From Patella vulgata (lineage: Eukaryota; Mollusca; Gastropoda; Patellidae), in the NCBI RefSeq assembly GCF_932274485.2, contig NC_065886.2, positions 40,845,501 to 40,909,500 on the forward strand: 64,000 bases of DNA, written 5' to 3'. Below the pieces are notes generated by a model that had not been told where the DNA came from, made no database searches, and saw nothing but the letters and a program-made list of their open reading frames with translations. The translations under genes were made by a program, and so were the position numbers. Numbering within the stretch: position 1 is the first letter of the stretch; the number at the start of each line of letters is the position of its first letter. Shown here piece after piece: positions 36,547 to 49,400 of this stretch.

Positions 36547-38280
36547 ATGTCATTTTTCATCTTGTACAACCTTGTTACTGACTCAAAAGGCAAAGCAAAT
36601 ATTCTCATAAAACAATTCCAATCTGACTTCTGTAAAGGCACAGGCACGGCTGATCCGCGCCACCTACAGTTCTCAGGAAACCATATACCAACTTTACCAG
36701 AGCTGAAAATCACCGACACTGGAGTTACTAAATTACTCTTGAATATAAAGACTGCCAAAGCTATGGGACCAGATCGTATCCCAAATACCGTCCTGAAAAC
36801 ATGTCCATATGAACTTTCACCAGCTTTAACTGGAATATTCCAAAAATCAGTAAACACCGGAACATTACCATCCGATTGGAGAAATGCAAACATCAGCCCA
36901 GTATTTAAATAGGTTGACGCCACCAAGCCGATAACTATAGGCCAGTGAGTCTCACTACTGTTCTGTGCAAAACATTGGAACATATAATATGTAAACACTT
37001 ACTAAAACATTTTGAAAATCACCAAATACTCACAAACAGGAACCACGGCTTCAGATCAGGATACTCCACTGAAACCCAACTGATAGTCACAGTGAATGAC
37101 CTACTCGAAAGCTATGATCAGAAATTGCAAGTCGATGTGGCGATCCTAGACTTCTCAAAAGCCTTTGATATTGTACCACATGACAAACTCCTTCAGGAAC
37201 TAAGAATTATGGCATGAGGAAATATACTGAACTGGTTAACATCTTTCTTGAAAGATAGACATGTGAATGTCGCCATTGAGGGTGAACATTCTGTCAGTGT
37301 TAAGGTTGAATCTGGTGTCCCCCAAGGGGCGGTTTTAGGTCCACTGATGTTCCTTTGCCACACAAATGATCTTCCGGACACAGTTAAATCCACCGTTCGT
37401 TTATCCGCAGACGACTGTCTTCTCTAAAAGACGATTCGCTCGCGCGATGATCACCTTGCACTACAAAGGGACCTCCAAGAACTGGAAAAATGGGCTGAAT
37501 TCTGGGGCATGAAATTCAACCCCAAAAAGTGTTATATCCTCAGCGTCCAACAAAAGTCAAGTTTTTTCTATGAACTTAGTAAAGGACATTAACTCCCTGG
37601 AAAAGGTACAGCGAAACGCAGCTAGATTTATAATGAAAGATTATAAATCCAGGAACGATGGTTGCGTCTAAGATATGCTACAGGAACTCAACCTTGACAC
37701 GCTGCAAAACCGAATACGTCACTCAAGGTTAGTTTTAGGTGGTACAGATTTCAGCTAATCTAGCCTAGCTGTGGTCTGGAAATTAGAAAACTCTTGTCAC
37801 GGATACTCTACCACTACAAATGTCTGACTATTACATAGCTCTGTCAGTGGTAGCCTACCACAAGAAATGTCTGTGAGAGTGTTTTTGTAACACCTGCTGA
37901 TGTACGGTACACGTGCTGTAAGATTTTCATGTGGTGCACTTTTGAGCTAATCTAGCCTAGTTGGAATACCACACCCACCACCAGAAACCCGGCAGACTTA
38001 CATTCTGATGATACCAGATATACATGCATTGAGACTATATAGGAGAAAATTGGTACACTTTTCAGCTAGGTTAACCCCCTGGGCTCCCGCTCTATAACTA
38101 CCAATATCGTCGAAAAATTCAGTGTGAATCACCCAAACTGTTTTAAAGTAAAAGACTCCAACACAAAACAATTTAAAAACTCTTTTTTCATTAAGGCAGT
38201 ACTGGAACAGCCTAGGAGAGAGTGTGACATGTGCACAGTCAGTGGAGAGTTTCAAAGCAGCTCTCCAGGGCCGCAACTAA
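36547..38280 (+). pseudogene. LINE reverse transcriptase, CR1/Jockey group, decayed
   Basis: The frame at 36547-36912 reads up to AKAMGPDRIPNTVLKTCPYE and SDWRNANISPVFK. The piece 36945-37217 carries the palm start (HGFRSGYSTETQL, VAILDFSKAFDIVPHDKL). Next come VESGVPQGAVLGPLMF and RLSADDCLL in place of the usual FADD-like motif, then KWAEFWGMKFNPKKCYILS. After a gap near 37565, DINSLEKVQRNAARFIM follows, and the C-terminus SVESFKAALQGRN ends in TAA at 38278-38280. About 300 bp near 37745-38060 does not fit the LINE and carries a repeated phrase agctaatctagcctag. ORF1 and the endonuclease are missing. Stops and deletions show it is dead. Confidence 0.85.
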
Positions 38281-38379
38281 GCAGTCAACACTCACTCCCG
38301 ACGCGTTATACCAGAAGTGGTTTCTGCGTCGTATATATATATATATACAGATAAAGATGTAGTTAACCACGTGACCAAT

Positions 38380-39189
38380 TGTGATGACCGGAAATTTCTA
38401 TTGTTTATTAATGGTTGTGGCGATCGTCTTTGGGATATTCTTTTTCACACTAAATTCTAAATTAAAACTTTTGGCTTACTGTCTCACATTGCTCATTGCT
38501 TCCGTCAATAGTCACCCCCTCATCTCATTTTAAATTTTTTTATCAATCATCAATCATCGTTCTTAATAAATCCACGTGTATTATTTTTCTCTACCCCGTG
38601 TTGTTTACTTTTTGAGTTCCGCCGTGTCTCGTTAGCGAGACTTCCGCTCGGCGAGAAGCTGACGTTACGTCACCTGATAAAACTAGCGAGAACACACTTT
38701 TTCGGCAGAGCGAAGATCGGAACGAGTGGAATCGGTAGGTAGTGGATAGTGTCTAGCTGGTGTTTTGGATTATTGTGAACCGCGCTTGGGGCAGGTGTCA
38801 TGAGCCTGATATTAGGCTATCGGTAATAGCATTGTGCATCGGTCTAGTGTTGATGAGGTGTGCGCCTTCTTTTTGGATTCTTACGTGTACCTGTGTTGTG
38901 TTGTGTCTATCACGTGTACGTGTACCAATATGTGGCCGCGTTTAGGACTGTACATATATAGATCAAAATTCACATGTGTTCAATCCTCTGTGTTAGTACA
39001 TACTGGATTAGCCCCTTTAAGTGTTGAGCACCAGTGCCTTAGTTGCAGTCACCGCCGGGCCTTTAATTACATTGGACTCGACCCGGTTGCAGCTAGGCCC
39101 TGCTTGCGGTTGCTAGGCCTTGTGCTGTGTCTCCTGGAGCGCTTTTTTGCAGGTATTACCCGTGAAAGCTGTGGGTGCCGAGGTGTTGG
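38380..39189 (+). repeat. Left LTR of the gypsy element
   Basis: It begins TGTGATGACCGG and aligns without large gaps to 45644-46449. The match stops at gccgaggtgttgg, beyond which the left copy may continue to an AATAAA near 39366, so the true LTR may be longer and the right copy truncated. Confidence 0.8.
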
Positions 39190-39550
39190 TGCTAGACATC
39201 GATTGCCTAGGTACATGTGTGAGACGTTGTTCCGGAAATACGAGTAACTGGATTAGCAGAGTTCCTGTTGACGTCGCGACTAAAAAGGCTACTTTACTTC
39301 TGTACATAGTCGCGTGCCTATTTCGCTGTGTTGTATTTTTGTATATTTTTCTTTTTATTTATTGTAATAAAGTGTATGATCTTTAAAACTTTGTGATTGA
39401 TCGAAACAAGGTATATCGAGCTGGGGTTAACATCTATGGAACAAACTGAACCTAAGTTAAGTGGCGATTGAGAAAAGTCAGAGTGAGATCCGAAAAATGC
39501 TTGACAGTGAGTCCGACAATACACGATGTGGCAATAGGGAGGATCGTTAA

Positions 39551-40507
39551 ATGGTGACATTTGATAGAAAGTTTGAACCTATCGTCACGTCAACGCCTTC
39601 TACAAAATCAATGGTCTCATTTCGGAGACCGATTCGAATCCCTCAAGATTACGACGGCTCAACTTCATTTATGGATTACAAATTTCATTTTGGAATATGT
39701 GCAGGATTGAATGGATGGAATAGTGAGGAGATGTCACTCCATTTAGCCAGTAGTCTAAAAGGTAGTGCTCAAAAAGTGTTAACGTCTGTGAATTTAAGTG
39801 AAAGGCGGAATTACCAAAAGTTAATTACGGCTCTAGAAGACCGGTTTCTACCCCAAAATCAAACCCAACTCTATCGTGCCGAATTAAAGGCCAGAAAGCG
39901 CCGGCCAAGAGAAAGTTTACCTGAATTAGGGGAAAGCATTAAACGACAAATGGCAATGTCTTATCATACAGCATCTGGGGAATTACTTAGTATATTGGCT
40001 AAGGATGCATTTTGTGACGCACTCGCAGAAGATCGTGACATGTTGTGGCAAATTCAGCTTTCGACACCTAGGAATTTGGAAGATGCAGTTAGACTAGCAG
40101 TGGAGCTTGAAGCTCACCGTGCCGCTGGCGGGTCTAGTAATAATCAATTTCGTAGTGTTCGTGGTCCCAGTGCCGATACGAGTGAGTCCTTGGAACTCAA
40201 AAAGTTAAGTAAAGACTTGAATGAAATTAAAGATCTTATGAAATCGAATCAACACAAATCGACCCTACCAACATCTAATGAACCGCGTAATAAAATATTT
40301 CGTCGGACATATAACGGGGGACAAAATGCCCGAACTGTTCTTAAACCTCAACGATCTCTCTCACAGAAAAGAGATGCACAACCCATTCCTCGAGGTGGGC
40401 CCGGTTCTAAGCCTGATACCAGGTCTTTCGGAACCCCAAATGAGACCGGTCTTCACGTGAAAGCTCATGTATGTACCGTGTATTCTGTCTCGAGAAACAT
40501 ATTTTAG
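39551..40507 (+). pseudogene. gag-like region of the gypsy fossil
   Basis: A 318-codon frame resembles retrotransposon Gag: a YDGSTSFMDYKFHF start of the capsid-like fold, LNGWNSEEMSLHLASSLKG, and YQKLITALEDRFLP. It is part of a broken element. Confidence 0.75.
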
Positions 40508-41297
40508 AATACCCGTGAGTATACGACCTAAATTAGAGCATGTACCTCATACGTTTCGTGCCGCTAACGGGGGTTCGTTGGATGTTTTGGGTAAAGTAAA
40601 ACTCAAACTCGAAATTTATGGGGAAAGTTATTTCTATAGTTGTGTAGTGGCACTATCGGGCGCAATTCATTCTTGGTTTGGATTTTCTTGAAAAATACGA
40701 TGGAATAGTTAACGTGAAAGAGAAAACCTTACTTATTAATGGTAGGTATTTGTCGTGTGTCATTATCAGAGAACACTTACATTCCTGCTAGACAAGTAAT
40801 CATTGCGAAAGGGGATATACCGCCGGAATTCGCCAGGCAGTTTTCGCATGTTGATATAATGATATAACCGATTGCTAAGATATACGAAAAACATAAAATC
40901 ATTCCAGCTAGAGTCTTGTGCCATCCCTCTGGTAAGGAACCATGGGTACCCATTAGGCTCTTAGATGCAAATGAACATGACGTTTACTGTTTCAAAGGAC
41001 TAACCTTGGGAACGCTATCTGTGTTAAAGTTGTACCCAACAAAGATTGTGCCAACGTTTCAAGTGTGTCCAACAAACCAACGATTGATCTCCCAACCCAT
41101 GTTTTGGATTTGTGGGAACGGGCTTCTAGTGGGTTAAGCCGAACGTAAAGAGACTGTTGATGAAACATCACGATTTATTTGCAGCATCATCAAAAGATTT
41201 AGGAAAAACAGGATTAGTTAAACATACAATCCAAATCGGAAATTCTATGCCCATTAAACAAAGACCAAGAAGGGTAGCTTTGCACCAGAAATAAGAA

Positions 41298-42047
41298 ATG
41301 GAGAAAATGGTGAATGAAATGTTAGACAATGGTATTATTGAACCATCCACTGGACCGTGTGCCAGTCCCGTAGTGTTGGTGGGGAAGAAATCCGGAGACT
41401 TGCGATTTTGTGTAGATTACCGCAAGCTAAACGAAATTACCGTGAAAGACGCATATCCCCTTCCCCGTATTGATGAAACGTTAGCTTCCTTGTCCGGAGT
41501 TCAGTGGCTATCCACAATGGATCTGGCAAGTGGATACTGGCAGGTGGAAATGGACACTAATGACAAACCTAAAACAGGGTTCACGACTTTCAAAGGACTA
41601 TACCAGTTTAATGTGATGCCTTTTGGGCTATGCAACGCTCCATGGATATTTGAACGTCTGATGGAGAATGTTCTGTGTGGACTCCAATGGGAAGTGTGCC
41701 TGGTGTACCTTGATGATATTATTATTTATTCGAGAAACTTTGATGAACATCTCCATAGGATAGAAGTTGTTTTTAATCGACTTCGGGTGGCCGGGCTTAA
41801 GTTAAAAGCCTGCAAGTGTAACCTTTTCCGTGAGGAAGTCCAATATCTGGGCCATGTAGTTTCCGCGGGTGGCATTTCCACAGATCCATCCAAGATAGCG
41901 TGTGTCCGGAACTGTCCTGTTCCTCAGAATTTAACTCAAGTCCGTAGCTTTGTGGGGCTTTGCAGTTATTACCTGACGGAAAAAGGGAAACAATTTGTTT
42001 GGACCAAAGAGTGTGACGAGTCTTTCAGAAATTTAAAAAGAAAATGA
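41298..42047 (+). pseudogene. Reverse transcriptase region of the gypsy fossil
   Basis: It shows the Ty3/gypsy RT signatures DLRFCVDYRKLNEIT, FNVMPFGLCNAPWIFERLM and VYLDDIIIYSRN (the YLDD-type active site), followed by the connection region (YLGHVVSAGG). RNase H-like sequence follows to about 42300. Confidence 0.85.
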
Positions 42048-42413
42048 ACAGAAAGCCCTATTTTAGCGTATCCGGACACTTCTAAAACGTTCATACTTGA
42101 TACTGACGCGAGTGGATATGGAATGGGAGCTGTGATTTCTCAAGTGCGTGGAACGTGTTATTGCATATGGTAGTAAGGCGCTATCCAAGCCTGAGCGTAA
42201 TTACTGTATTACCCGACGGGAGTTACCCGCGTTTGTTTATTTCGTTAAATATTTCCGGTCTTATCTCTATGGCCACAAATTCCTTATTCGCACTGATCAC
42301 TTCTAAACTTCCAAAACCCTGAAGGGCAAGTCGCTCGATGGATTGACCAACTTTCTGCCTATGACTTTGACACTCAACATCGCGCTGGAAGGGTACACTC
42401 TAACGCAGATGCG

Positions 42414-42935
42414 GTGAGCCGTAAACCCTGTGTGCAGTGTGGATGGGAACCCCAGCACCAGCTTAATCTTATTGGCATTGATACAAGTGGCATGAGACAA
42501 ATGCAGGAGAATGATCTAGAAATAAGTGCGATAATCCGCTGGGTAGAGAATGACTTGAAACCTAAATGGGAGGAAGTGTCTCCACAAAGCCCTTTTGTTA
42601 AGAAAGTTTTAACTAAATGGGACTCTTTGCAGTTAGAAGACGGTGTGCTATATCTGAAACAGAGTAAACTGGGTGATATGGGGGTTAGCCGCGCTGTAGT
42701 GCCCAATTCTAAACAGGACGAAGTCCTAAGATTTATGCATGATCTTCCAACCGGAGCTCATCTCGGTATAAGTAAAACCACAGAAAAGATTAAGCAAGCC
42801 TATTACTGGCCTGGACTTAAGATTGATGTACAAGATTATATAAATTCGTGTAAAGAATGTGCATCCATTAAACTGAGAAAGAGGAAAGCACCCATGAGCT
42901 CTTTCGCAGATGGGGCACCTTTTGAGCGTTCTACC
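42414..42935 (+). pseudogene. Integrase zinc-binding region of the gypsy fossil
   Basis: GAHLGISKTTEKIKQAYYWP and SCKECASIKL form the H2C2 zinc-binding module known upstream of retroviral-type integrase cores. A LINE follows immediately. Confidence 0.8.
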
Positions 42936-42949
42936 ACCCCCACTCAGTT

Positions 42950-44128
42950 CATTTAACACGGTCAGTAAACCTGAATTGTCAAAACTTATCACTTCATGTT
43001 CATCGAAATCATGCCCACTTGATCCAATTCCTACTCAGTTTTTGAAAGACTGCCTTCCATCATTAATTAGTGTTATCACAAATATTATAAATTCTTCAAT
43101 CCGTGATAATATTTTTCCAGACACCTTTAAGACTGCCATAATATTTCCACTCATCAAAAAGAAATCACTGGATCCAGAAATCGAGAAAAACTATCGACCT
43201 GTATCAAACTTGAGTTTCATATCAAAACTTTTGGAACGTGTCATCTCTAAACAGCTGACATCTCATATTACAGAAAACAATATGTTCGAGCCCTTCCAAA
43301 GTGCATATTGAAAGTATCATAGCACCAAAACCGCGTTAGTGAGGGTCCACAATGATATTCTTACAGTGTTAGATAATCAAAACTGCATTCTTCTGATCCT
43401 ATTAGACCTATCTGCTGCTTTTGATACGGTAGATCATCAGATCCTTATTAATCGTCTGGAAACAGACTTTGGAATCACTGATGACGCTCTGAAAATAATC
43501 AACGAGTTGTTGTTGGTCAGGAATCTTCCGCTGAATCGCAGCTGAAATTTGGAGTGCCCCAAGGATCTGTGCTTGGGCCGATATTGTTCAGTTTATGTAC
43601 ATCATCACTTGGTAATCTGGTTAGAAAACATGGACTTGAATATTACCTCTATGCTGACGACACACAGTTATATATTTCGTTTAACCCCTCAAATCCTGGC
43701 AATTTCAATATATCTAAAATTAACATTGAACAGTGTATTGATAGCATCAAAGTTTGGATGTCACAAAATTTCCTTAAATTGAATGATGACAAAACTGAAT
43801 ATTTAGTAATAGGCTCAAAATTCAATCTTTCTAAACTGGATGGCGATTTATCAGTTCGTGTTGGAGAGTCTACTATATCTCAATCTAAGTCCGCTAGAAA
43901 CATTGGAGCTATTTTCGATTCAAATATGAATATGGAGTGCCAAATAAATAACATTTGTAAAACCGGTTACTTTCACCTGAGAAACATTGGTAAAATTAAA
44001 AAATATATATCAACAGATGCTACTAAGTCACTAATTCAAGCTTTAGTTATTTCCAGACTGGATAATTTCAACTCACTGCTTTCTGGTGTTCACAAAAACT
44101 CACTAGACAGGAAACAGATACATATTAG
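42950..44128 (+). pseudogene. LINE reverse transcriptase nested in the gypsy element
   Basis: LINE RT phrases in order are DPIPTQFLKDCLPSLISVI, YRPVSNLSFISKLLERVISK, LLDLSAAFDTVDHQIL, FGVPQGSVLGPILF and YYLYADDTQLYISF (active site YADD). A maturation-end stretch QALVISRLDNFNSLLSGV follows. The style is that of CR1/L2/Rex1-group elements. The frame changes between 43311 and 43554, and both ends are truncated, so it is a dead 5'-truncated copy. Flanking gypsy sequence resumes near 44130. Confidence 0.85.
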
Positions 44129-44130
44129 TC

Positions 44131-45041
44131 GTGTGCGATTACTTTACAGAATTTGCAGATGCTTTTCCAATTATGAATATTGAAGCCCAAACGGTGGCAA
44201 AGGTCCTGGTAAAAACACGTACGACGCCGTATCGACCTCAATCAAATGGACAAGTCGAACGGAATAATAGGACAATTAAAGGAATGTTCCATATGTTATG
44301 TTCGCATACCGATCAAGTAGGCATGAAAGTTCTGTTGTGACGCCAAATTTTGCTATGTTTGGGAGGGAGTTTAATACTCCTCTAGACTTGCAATTTGGTA
44401 GGCCTCCACAGTAGAAATGTGATCAGAAGTCGTGGAATACAGTATTAAGTGATCGTCTCATTCAGTGTCACGATTTTGTTAGACATCACCTCCAAAGTGA
44501 AACAAAACGCCAGAAAAATTATTACGATCATCGGATCGGTATGGAAAGACTTTCTCCCGGGGATAAAGTGTGGTTGTTTACCCCAACTGTGACGACAGGA
44601 ATACCTAATAAGTTTGTCAAACATTGGCGTGGACCCTACACCGTACTTCGGAGGGTGACCGACATCAATTATGAAATTGAGGATGATCAGAGTCATCGTA
44701 AACAAGTGGTTCACGCTGACCGACTTCATAAATTTACGCAACGATTAGATGAGTGTGATAACGATAGTGACGAGGACGCCGTGGTCTGTGACGCCGGCAT
44801 AGAGGACGACGACAATGACGATCTGGACATCCAAGGTTTTGCACCGCACATGACCAGGCGTGGTAGGAAGGTTGTAAGACCCTCGTATCTTGACGCCTAC
44901 TTGATGTCCGTTTCTTTATCTGCAGGTAACATGGCGTCATCTTCAACCCCCAGACCGTTTACATGCCTTATCTGTAAAGATGCTCAATGTAGGAGCAAGT
45001 CAAAGTACGAAGGCATTGTGGTACCAAGTCACATACGTTAA
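44131..45041 (+). pseudogene. Integrase C-terminal region of the gypsy fossil
   Basis: TTPYRPQSNGQVERNNRTIK is the end of the integrase core. LSPGDKVWLFTP and KHWRGPYTVLRRV form the GPF/GPY-type C-terminal module. An acidic stretch and a short cysteine pair (CLICKDAQC) follow. Confidence 0.8.
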
Positions 45042-45091
45042 GTGAGCTAGAACTTGAGAGAGAGCAGAGTACGGAGGGGAAGCAGAAAAGT

Positions 45092-45499
45092 GTGGTGAAG
45101 TCTGTAGTAGTTAAGAGAAACGAATGTCCAGCAACTCAAGGTCGCACGTCCGTGGTGTCCCCACTGCGATTAAACATAAACCGGGTCACCGTGCAGGAGA
45201 GGGGCAGTGATTATGGGGATGAGCCCAAGTTAGATTTTTCGCTATATTCAGATGTCAGTTCTGAGGAAGAAGGGGAAGTAATTGTTGAACAAGATGTACC
45301 GAGAGTTGAGAGTGCTAGTATGCCAGTGGAGAAGCCCAGAGAGACAGAGCGGTTGGTGGATAAGGTAAGACGAACTACGACGACAGAAGAGAGATTGGAG
45401 GATGGGAAAATTAGGAGAGTTGTCATTGAGGAGGAGTGGGAAACGGACGTGAAGGAGTATCAGGAGGCTATGGAGTTGATGCGGGCGAAGAGATTCTAG
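45092..45499 (+). pseudogene. Extra open frame before the right LTR
   Basis: A 135-codon acidic, charged frame (SLYSDVSSEEEGEVIVEQD, then EERLEDGKIRRVVIEEEWE) lies between pol and the LTR. No domain is recognised. It may be an accessory frame of this lineage or the tail of pol. Confidence 0.5.
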
Positions 45500-45643
45500 T
45501 ACGATGCCCGGATAGAACTTATTTTAATCAACTGTGATTTAACTCATCAGTGATTTAACTGTGATTTATTTATTTTATTATTTTCATCCAGCTTTTGTTT
45601 TCATTGTTGCAATGCGTGACGCATTGGGCGGAGGCGTGGGTAA

Positions 45644-46449
45644 TGTGATGACCGGAAATTTCTATTGTTTATTATTGGTTTTGGCGATCGTCTTTGGGAT
45701 ATTCTTTTTTTCTCTAAATTCTAAATTAAATCTTTTGGCTCACTGTCTCACATTGCTCATTGCTTCCGTCAATAATCACCCCCTCATCTCATTTTAATTT
45801 TTTTTATCAATCATCAATCATCGTTCTTAATAAATCCACTTGTATTATTTTTCTTTACCCCGTGTTGTTTACTTTTTGAGTACCGCCGTGTCGCGTTAGC
45901 GAGACTTCGGCTCAGCGAGAAGCTGACGCCACGTCACCTGATAAAACTAGCGGGAACCTACTTTTTCGGCAGAACGAAGCTCGGATCGAGTGGAATCGGT
46001 AGGTAGTGGAAAGTGTCTAGCTGGTGTTTTGGATTATTGTGAACCGCTCTTGGGGCAGGTGTCGTGAGCCTGATATAAGGCTATCAGTAATAGCATTGGG
46101 CATCGGTCTAGTGTTGATGAGGTGTTCGCCTTCTTTTTGGATTCTTACGTGTACCTGTGTTGTGTTGTGTCTATCACGTGTACGTGTACCAATCTGTGGC
46201 CGCGTTTAGGACTTTGCATATATATATCAAAATTCACATGTGTTCAATCATCTGTGTTAGTACATACTGGATTAGCCCCTTTAGTCGCTGTAACGTAAGT
46301 TGCAGTCACCGCCGGGCCTTTAATTACATTGGACTCAACCCGGTTGCAGCTAGGCCCTGCTTGCGGTTGCTAGACCTTGTGCTGTGTCTCCTCTGGAGCG
46401 GTTGTTTTGCAGGTATTACCCGTGGAAGCTGTGGGTGCCGAGGTGTTGG
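45644..46449 (+). repeat. Right LTR of the gypsy element
   Basis: It begins TGTGATGACCGG, collinear with the left LTR. It ends abruptly after gccgaggtgttgg. Confidence 0.8.
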
Positions 46450-49400
46450 ATCTAAGCGAGGGGATCGGTAACTGAATAGTCACTTTTTAGCTGACACTTG
46501 CTCCGTTATTCTGTAGAGACGTCGTGGCCCGAGGAGAGTCTTAAGAAAAACCACCCCCTCGGACATTAACCAGTAGTGCGCACTGTCCTATTTTGGAGGT
46601 AGAGTGCCCATTGGTTGTCACACAATGACCTCTGGATCAACCAATATAGTGCGCGATTCGACGGCAAAGTCGAGTGCTGAGAGTCGAATGCTGGATATTG
46701 AGATTTGTGTGGAGAATGAGCTAATGTGTCGTTTATGGTGGTAGGTTTGACGGATACATGTTTGCTAGTATGCTACTTCCAATTTGTGTATCTCAAAATG
46801 TTCATTGACAACTTCTTACAAGCTTTGTAGTAAGACAGTGCCAGGTGTTGCTCTGTCTGTGGCGGAGAGGTTTCATCCCAGTGAAAATTTGTGAATAATT
46901 TCGAACCTGGCCAGAATTGACATTAAAGTCAATGAATAATATTTGGTGGTCTGCATCGGTTTAGTAAGCATTGCAATGTTTGTCGACTTTAAGTCTTGAA
47001 TCGATTTGAACTCCAAAGTTTTGATGAATATCTTAGAATTCGGGGCGTAAAGATAAGGGAGTAAACAGACTTGAATTAAGGAAAACACACACGGAAATGA
47101 ACTAGAGTCGAAGAAAGCTATACGGCCAACCCACTTCATTCAATTGACAACCACTATTCTTCTTGGCTGGTAGGATACCGAATACATAATGTAAAATACA
47201 TTTAAGTAGCGCTTCGGTTGGATCAAAACTGAATATGAAAGACAAATTTTGTTTTAGTTCATTTGCACGTATACGATTGGACAAGTTAGACAAGTTATTT
47301 GGGATGCGCGTGTGTGTCGGGGGGGGGGGGGGGGGCTCCGCATATGTCGCACTTCTAGTTTTAACAAGAATGCCTTTCTTTCTTTGTCAATCCAGTTGCA
47401 GTACATGAGTGTGAATAACAGTACAAGATGACATTTGACCACATTTCTCACACAATACCTAGCGATTATAACAGCTTATCTGGACAATAGAAAGGGTCCT
47501 TATGAATAATATATGGAAACCGTCTTTATACTGGGGACGGGATAGCCAAAATGAGAATATAAGATATGGGAAAACCCTCTTTGAACACTGGTCTGTTTCG
47601 ATTTGTTTACTTATAGTATTATTTAACGACTGTTTTCCAAATACGATTTCTAACAAACACATGTGAATCTATGAACTTATTGATTTATAGTTGTATGTTA
47701 TTTATAGTTATAAAACTAACTCGCTACATTGCTTCAAGAACATGTATTACACATAAGCAATGTGTTATTCTTATTCCGTAAGCGCTTATTGTCAAATACA
47801 GGATAATTGGCCCTAATTGAGATTACTAGGTTTAATTTGAGATTATCGAAGTAATATCGGGAACACATTAATTAAGTCATATTCAAAATAATTCAGTTGG
47901 CAACTACTATTCTTATTAGCTGGTGAACTGTCATCGCCCACTGGCCAATTGTTAAACACGTTACAAAATACATAAAGAAAGGAAAATTACATTTACACAT
48001 TGTGGAAACACAGCGTTCTATAAGCGCCCTCACCCCTTTCTCTATCTCTCTCCTCCCTCTCTCTCTACAATAGTGTAACGATAAGGTCACTGATTATTAT
48101 GTATCTTGACTTATCGATATCCGTGCAGATCAGTTTTATTATATGTCATACATGAATACCATCAGGTGTATAGACGTACCTATGTACAGAGCTCGATAAA
48201 CTCAAGTAGTTATGTTGACAGGTAATAAATAAGATCTCCCCCTCCTTTCATCGACTCTACAAGAATAAATGATATAAAACAAACTATAAACTCGTGTATG
48301 ATCGACATCTGTAGATAGAAAGAGTGTTAGACAGATAGTCAATAAGTCTGAAGAGTAGGTCTGTCATAATTTTAACTGTTTGAACATGATAGACATAAGT
48401 ATATCAGTCATACTTTTCTTTAGATATTCTGTGCAATTAACAGAAAAGAATTAAATCTCGACTTTCCTTATACGATTATAAAACAAATGCTTTTAGAGCT
48501 TTATCTTTGTGTTTCAAATAAACACGGAAGTGCGTTTTATGTCCAGAAATGACCTAGTGTTTGTCGAGTGGACGTTAAACCTTATTTCTCACTTTCTCTC
48601 TCCCATGTTGTATAATAAAATTTTACACAAACTATAATTCCACAGTTTGCAGTTTATGACCAGACAAGGGTACAGCAACGAAAGAAATTGTCTATAAGAT
48701 GTATATGTTTGAATTTTTCTATATCAAAATGCATTATCTGAAAGTAGTAATACATATCTTGTGTAGCTTTCAAGTTAGAAGGGGCAATAAATCTGCCTAA
48801 CGTTGGTCTATTTTAGTAATGTGTTTTTCAATAGAGGATTATAGCGCCTAAAAAATACATTAGTAACACTTGATGTATTTCACTGTCGGATTACTTCAAA
48901 TTCACTTGTCATTTAGCCCGAATGTAAAAGAGAAATAAAGCACACATGTTTAACCAAGCGGAGAGAATAATCAGCATGTTTGAAAACAGACAATTTAAAT
49001 TCTCTATTCAACGACATTATAAGAAACTTTGAATATGAAACTGTTAGTCACGAGACAGCAAAGTGATGATTATCATAATCAGGTATTCCGAAAAGAAAAA
49101 GCATACCTCGCCTCGTACACGACTCTTTCAATGGATGTAATATCGATTTGTCAACAATTGTATTATCTTATACTTTTGAAACTAGCATGCTTGTGTCTGT
49201 TTCTATAATCAACTTAATAGGACAATTTGACGTATACATTCATGGGTATAAGATTTTCGTCCCATCTCAACGACTAGGTAGCACTTTACTTTTCAACTCT
49301 GCAGACGCCACCTCTGACAAGTGGCAAACTTTTTATAATTTATAAATTCCGAATAATGATTACATGTTAATCGCCTTCACGGAATTATATAATAATGAAT

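Larger units (their letters stand above)
38380..46449 (+). mobile_element. Ty3/gypsy LTR retrotransposon fossil with nested LINE
   Basis: Direct repeats of about 810 bp bound a gag-pol interior: gag-like, reverse transcriptase, RNase H-like, integrase and integrase C-terminal module, then an extra acidic open frame before the right LTR. Domain order (RT before integrase) is that of Ty3/gypsy. The two LTRs look about 95% identical by eye, suggesting a fairly young insertion. A LINE sits in the integrase region (42950-44128). The element is broken in multiple places and not functional. The clade is not resolved. It lies 100 bp after the end of an older LINE. Confidence 0.9.

Noticed and set aside
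46500-46745. GC-richer segment after the right LTR with a short open frame
   Set aside because: It vaguely resembles the leader before gag (39465-39500), which could mean a second element remnant, but the match is too weak to call.
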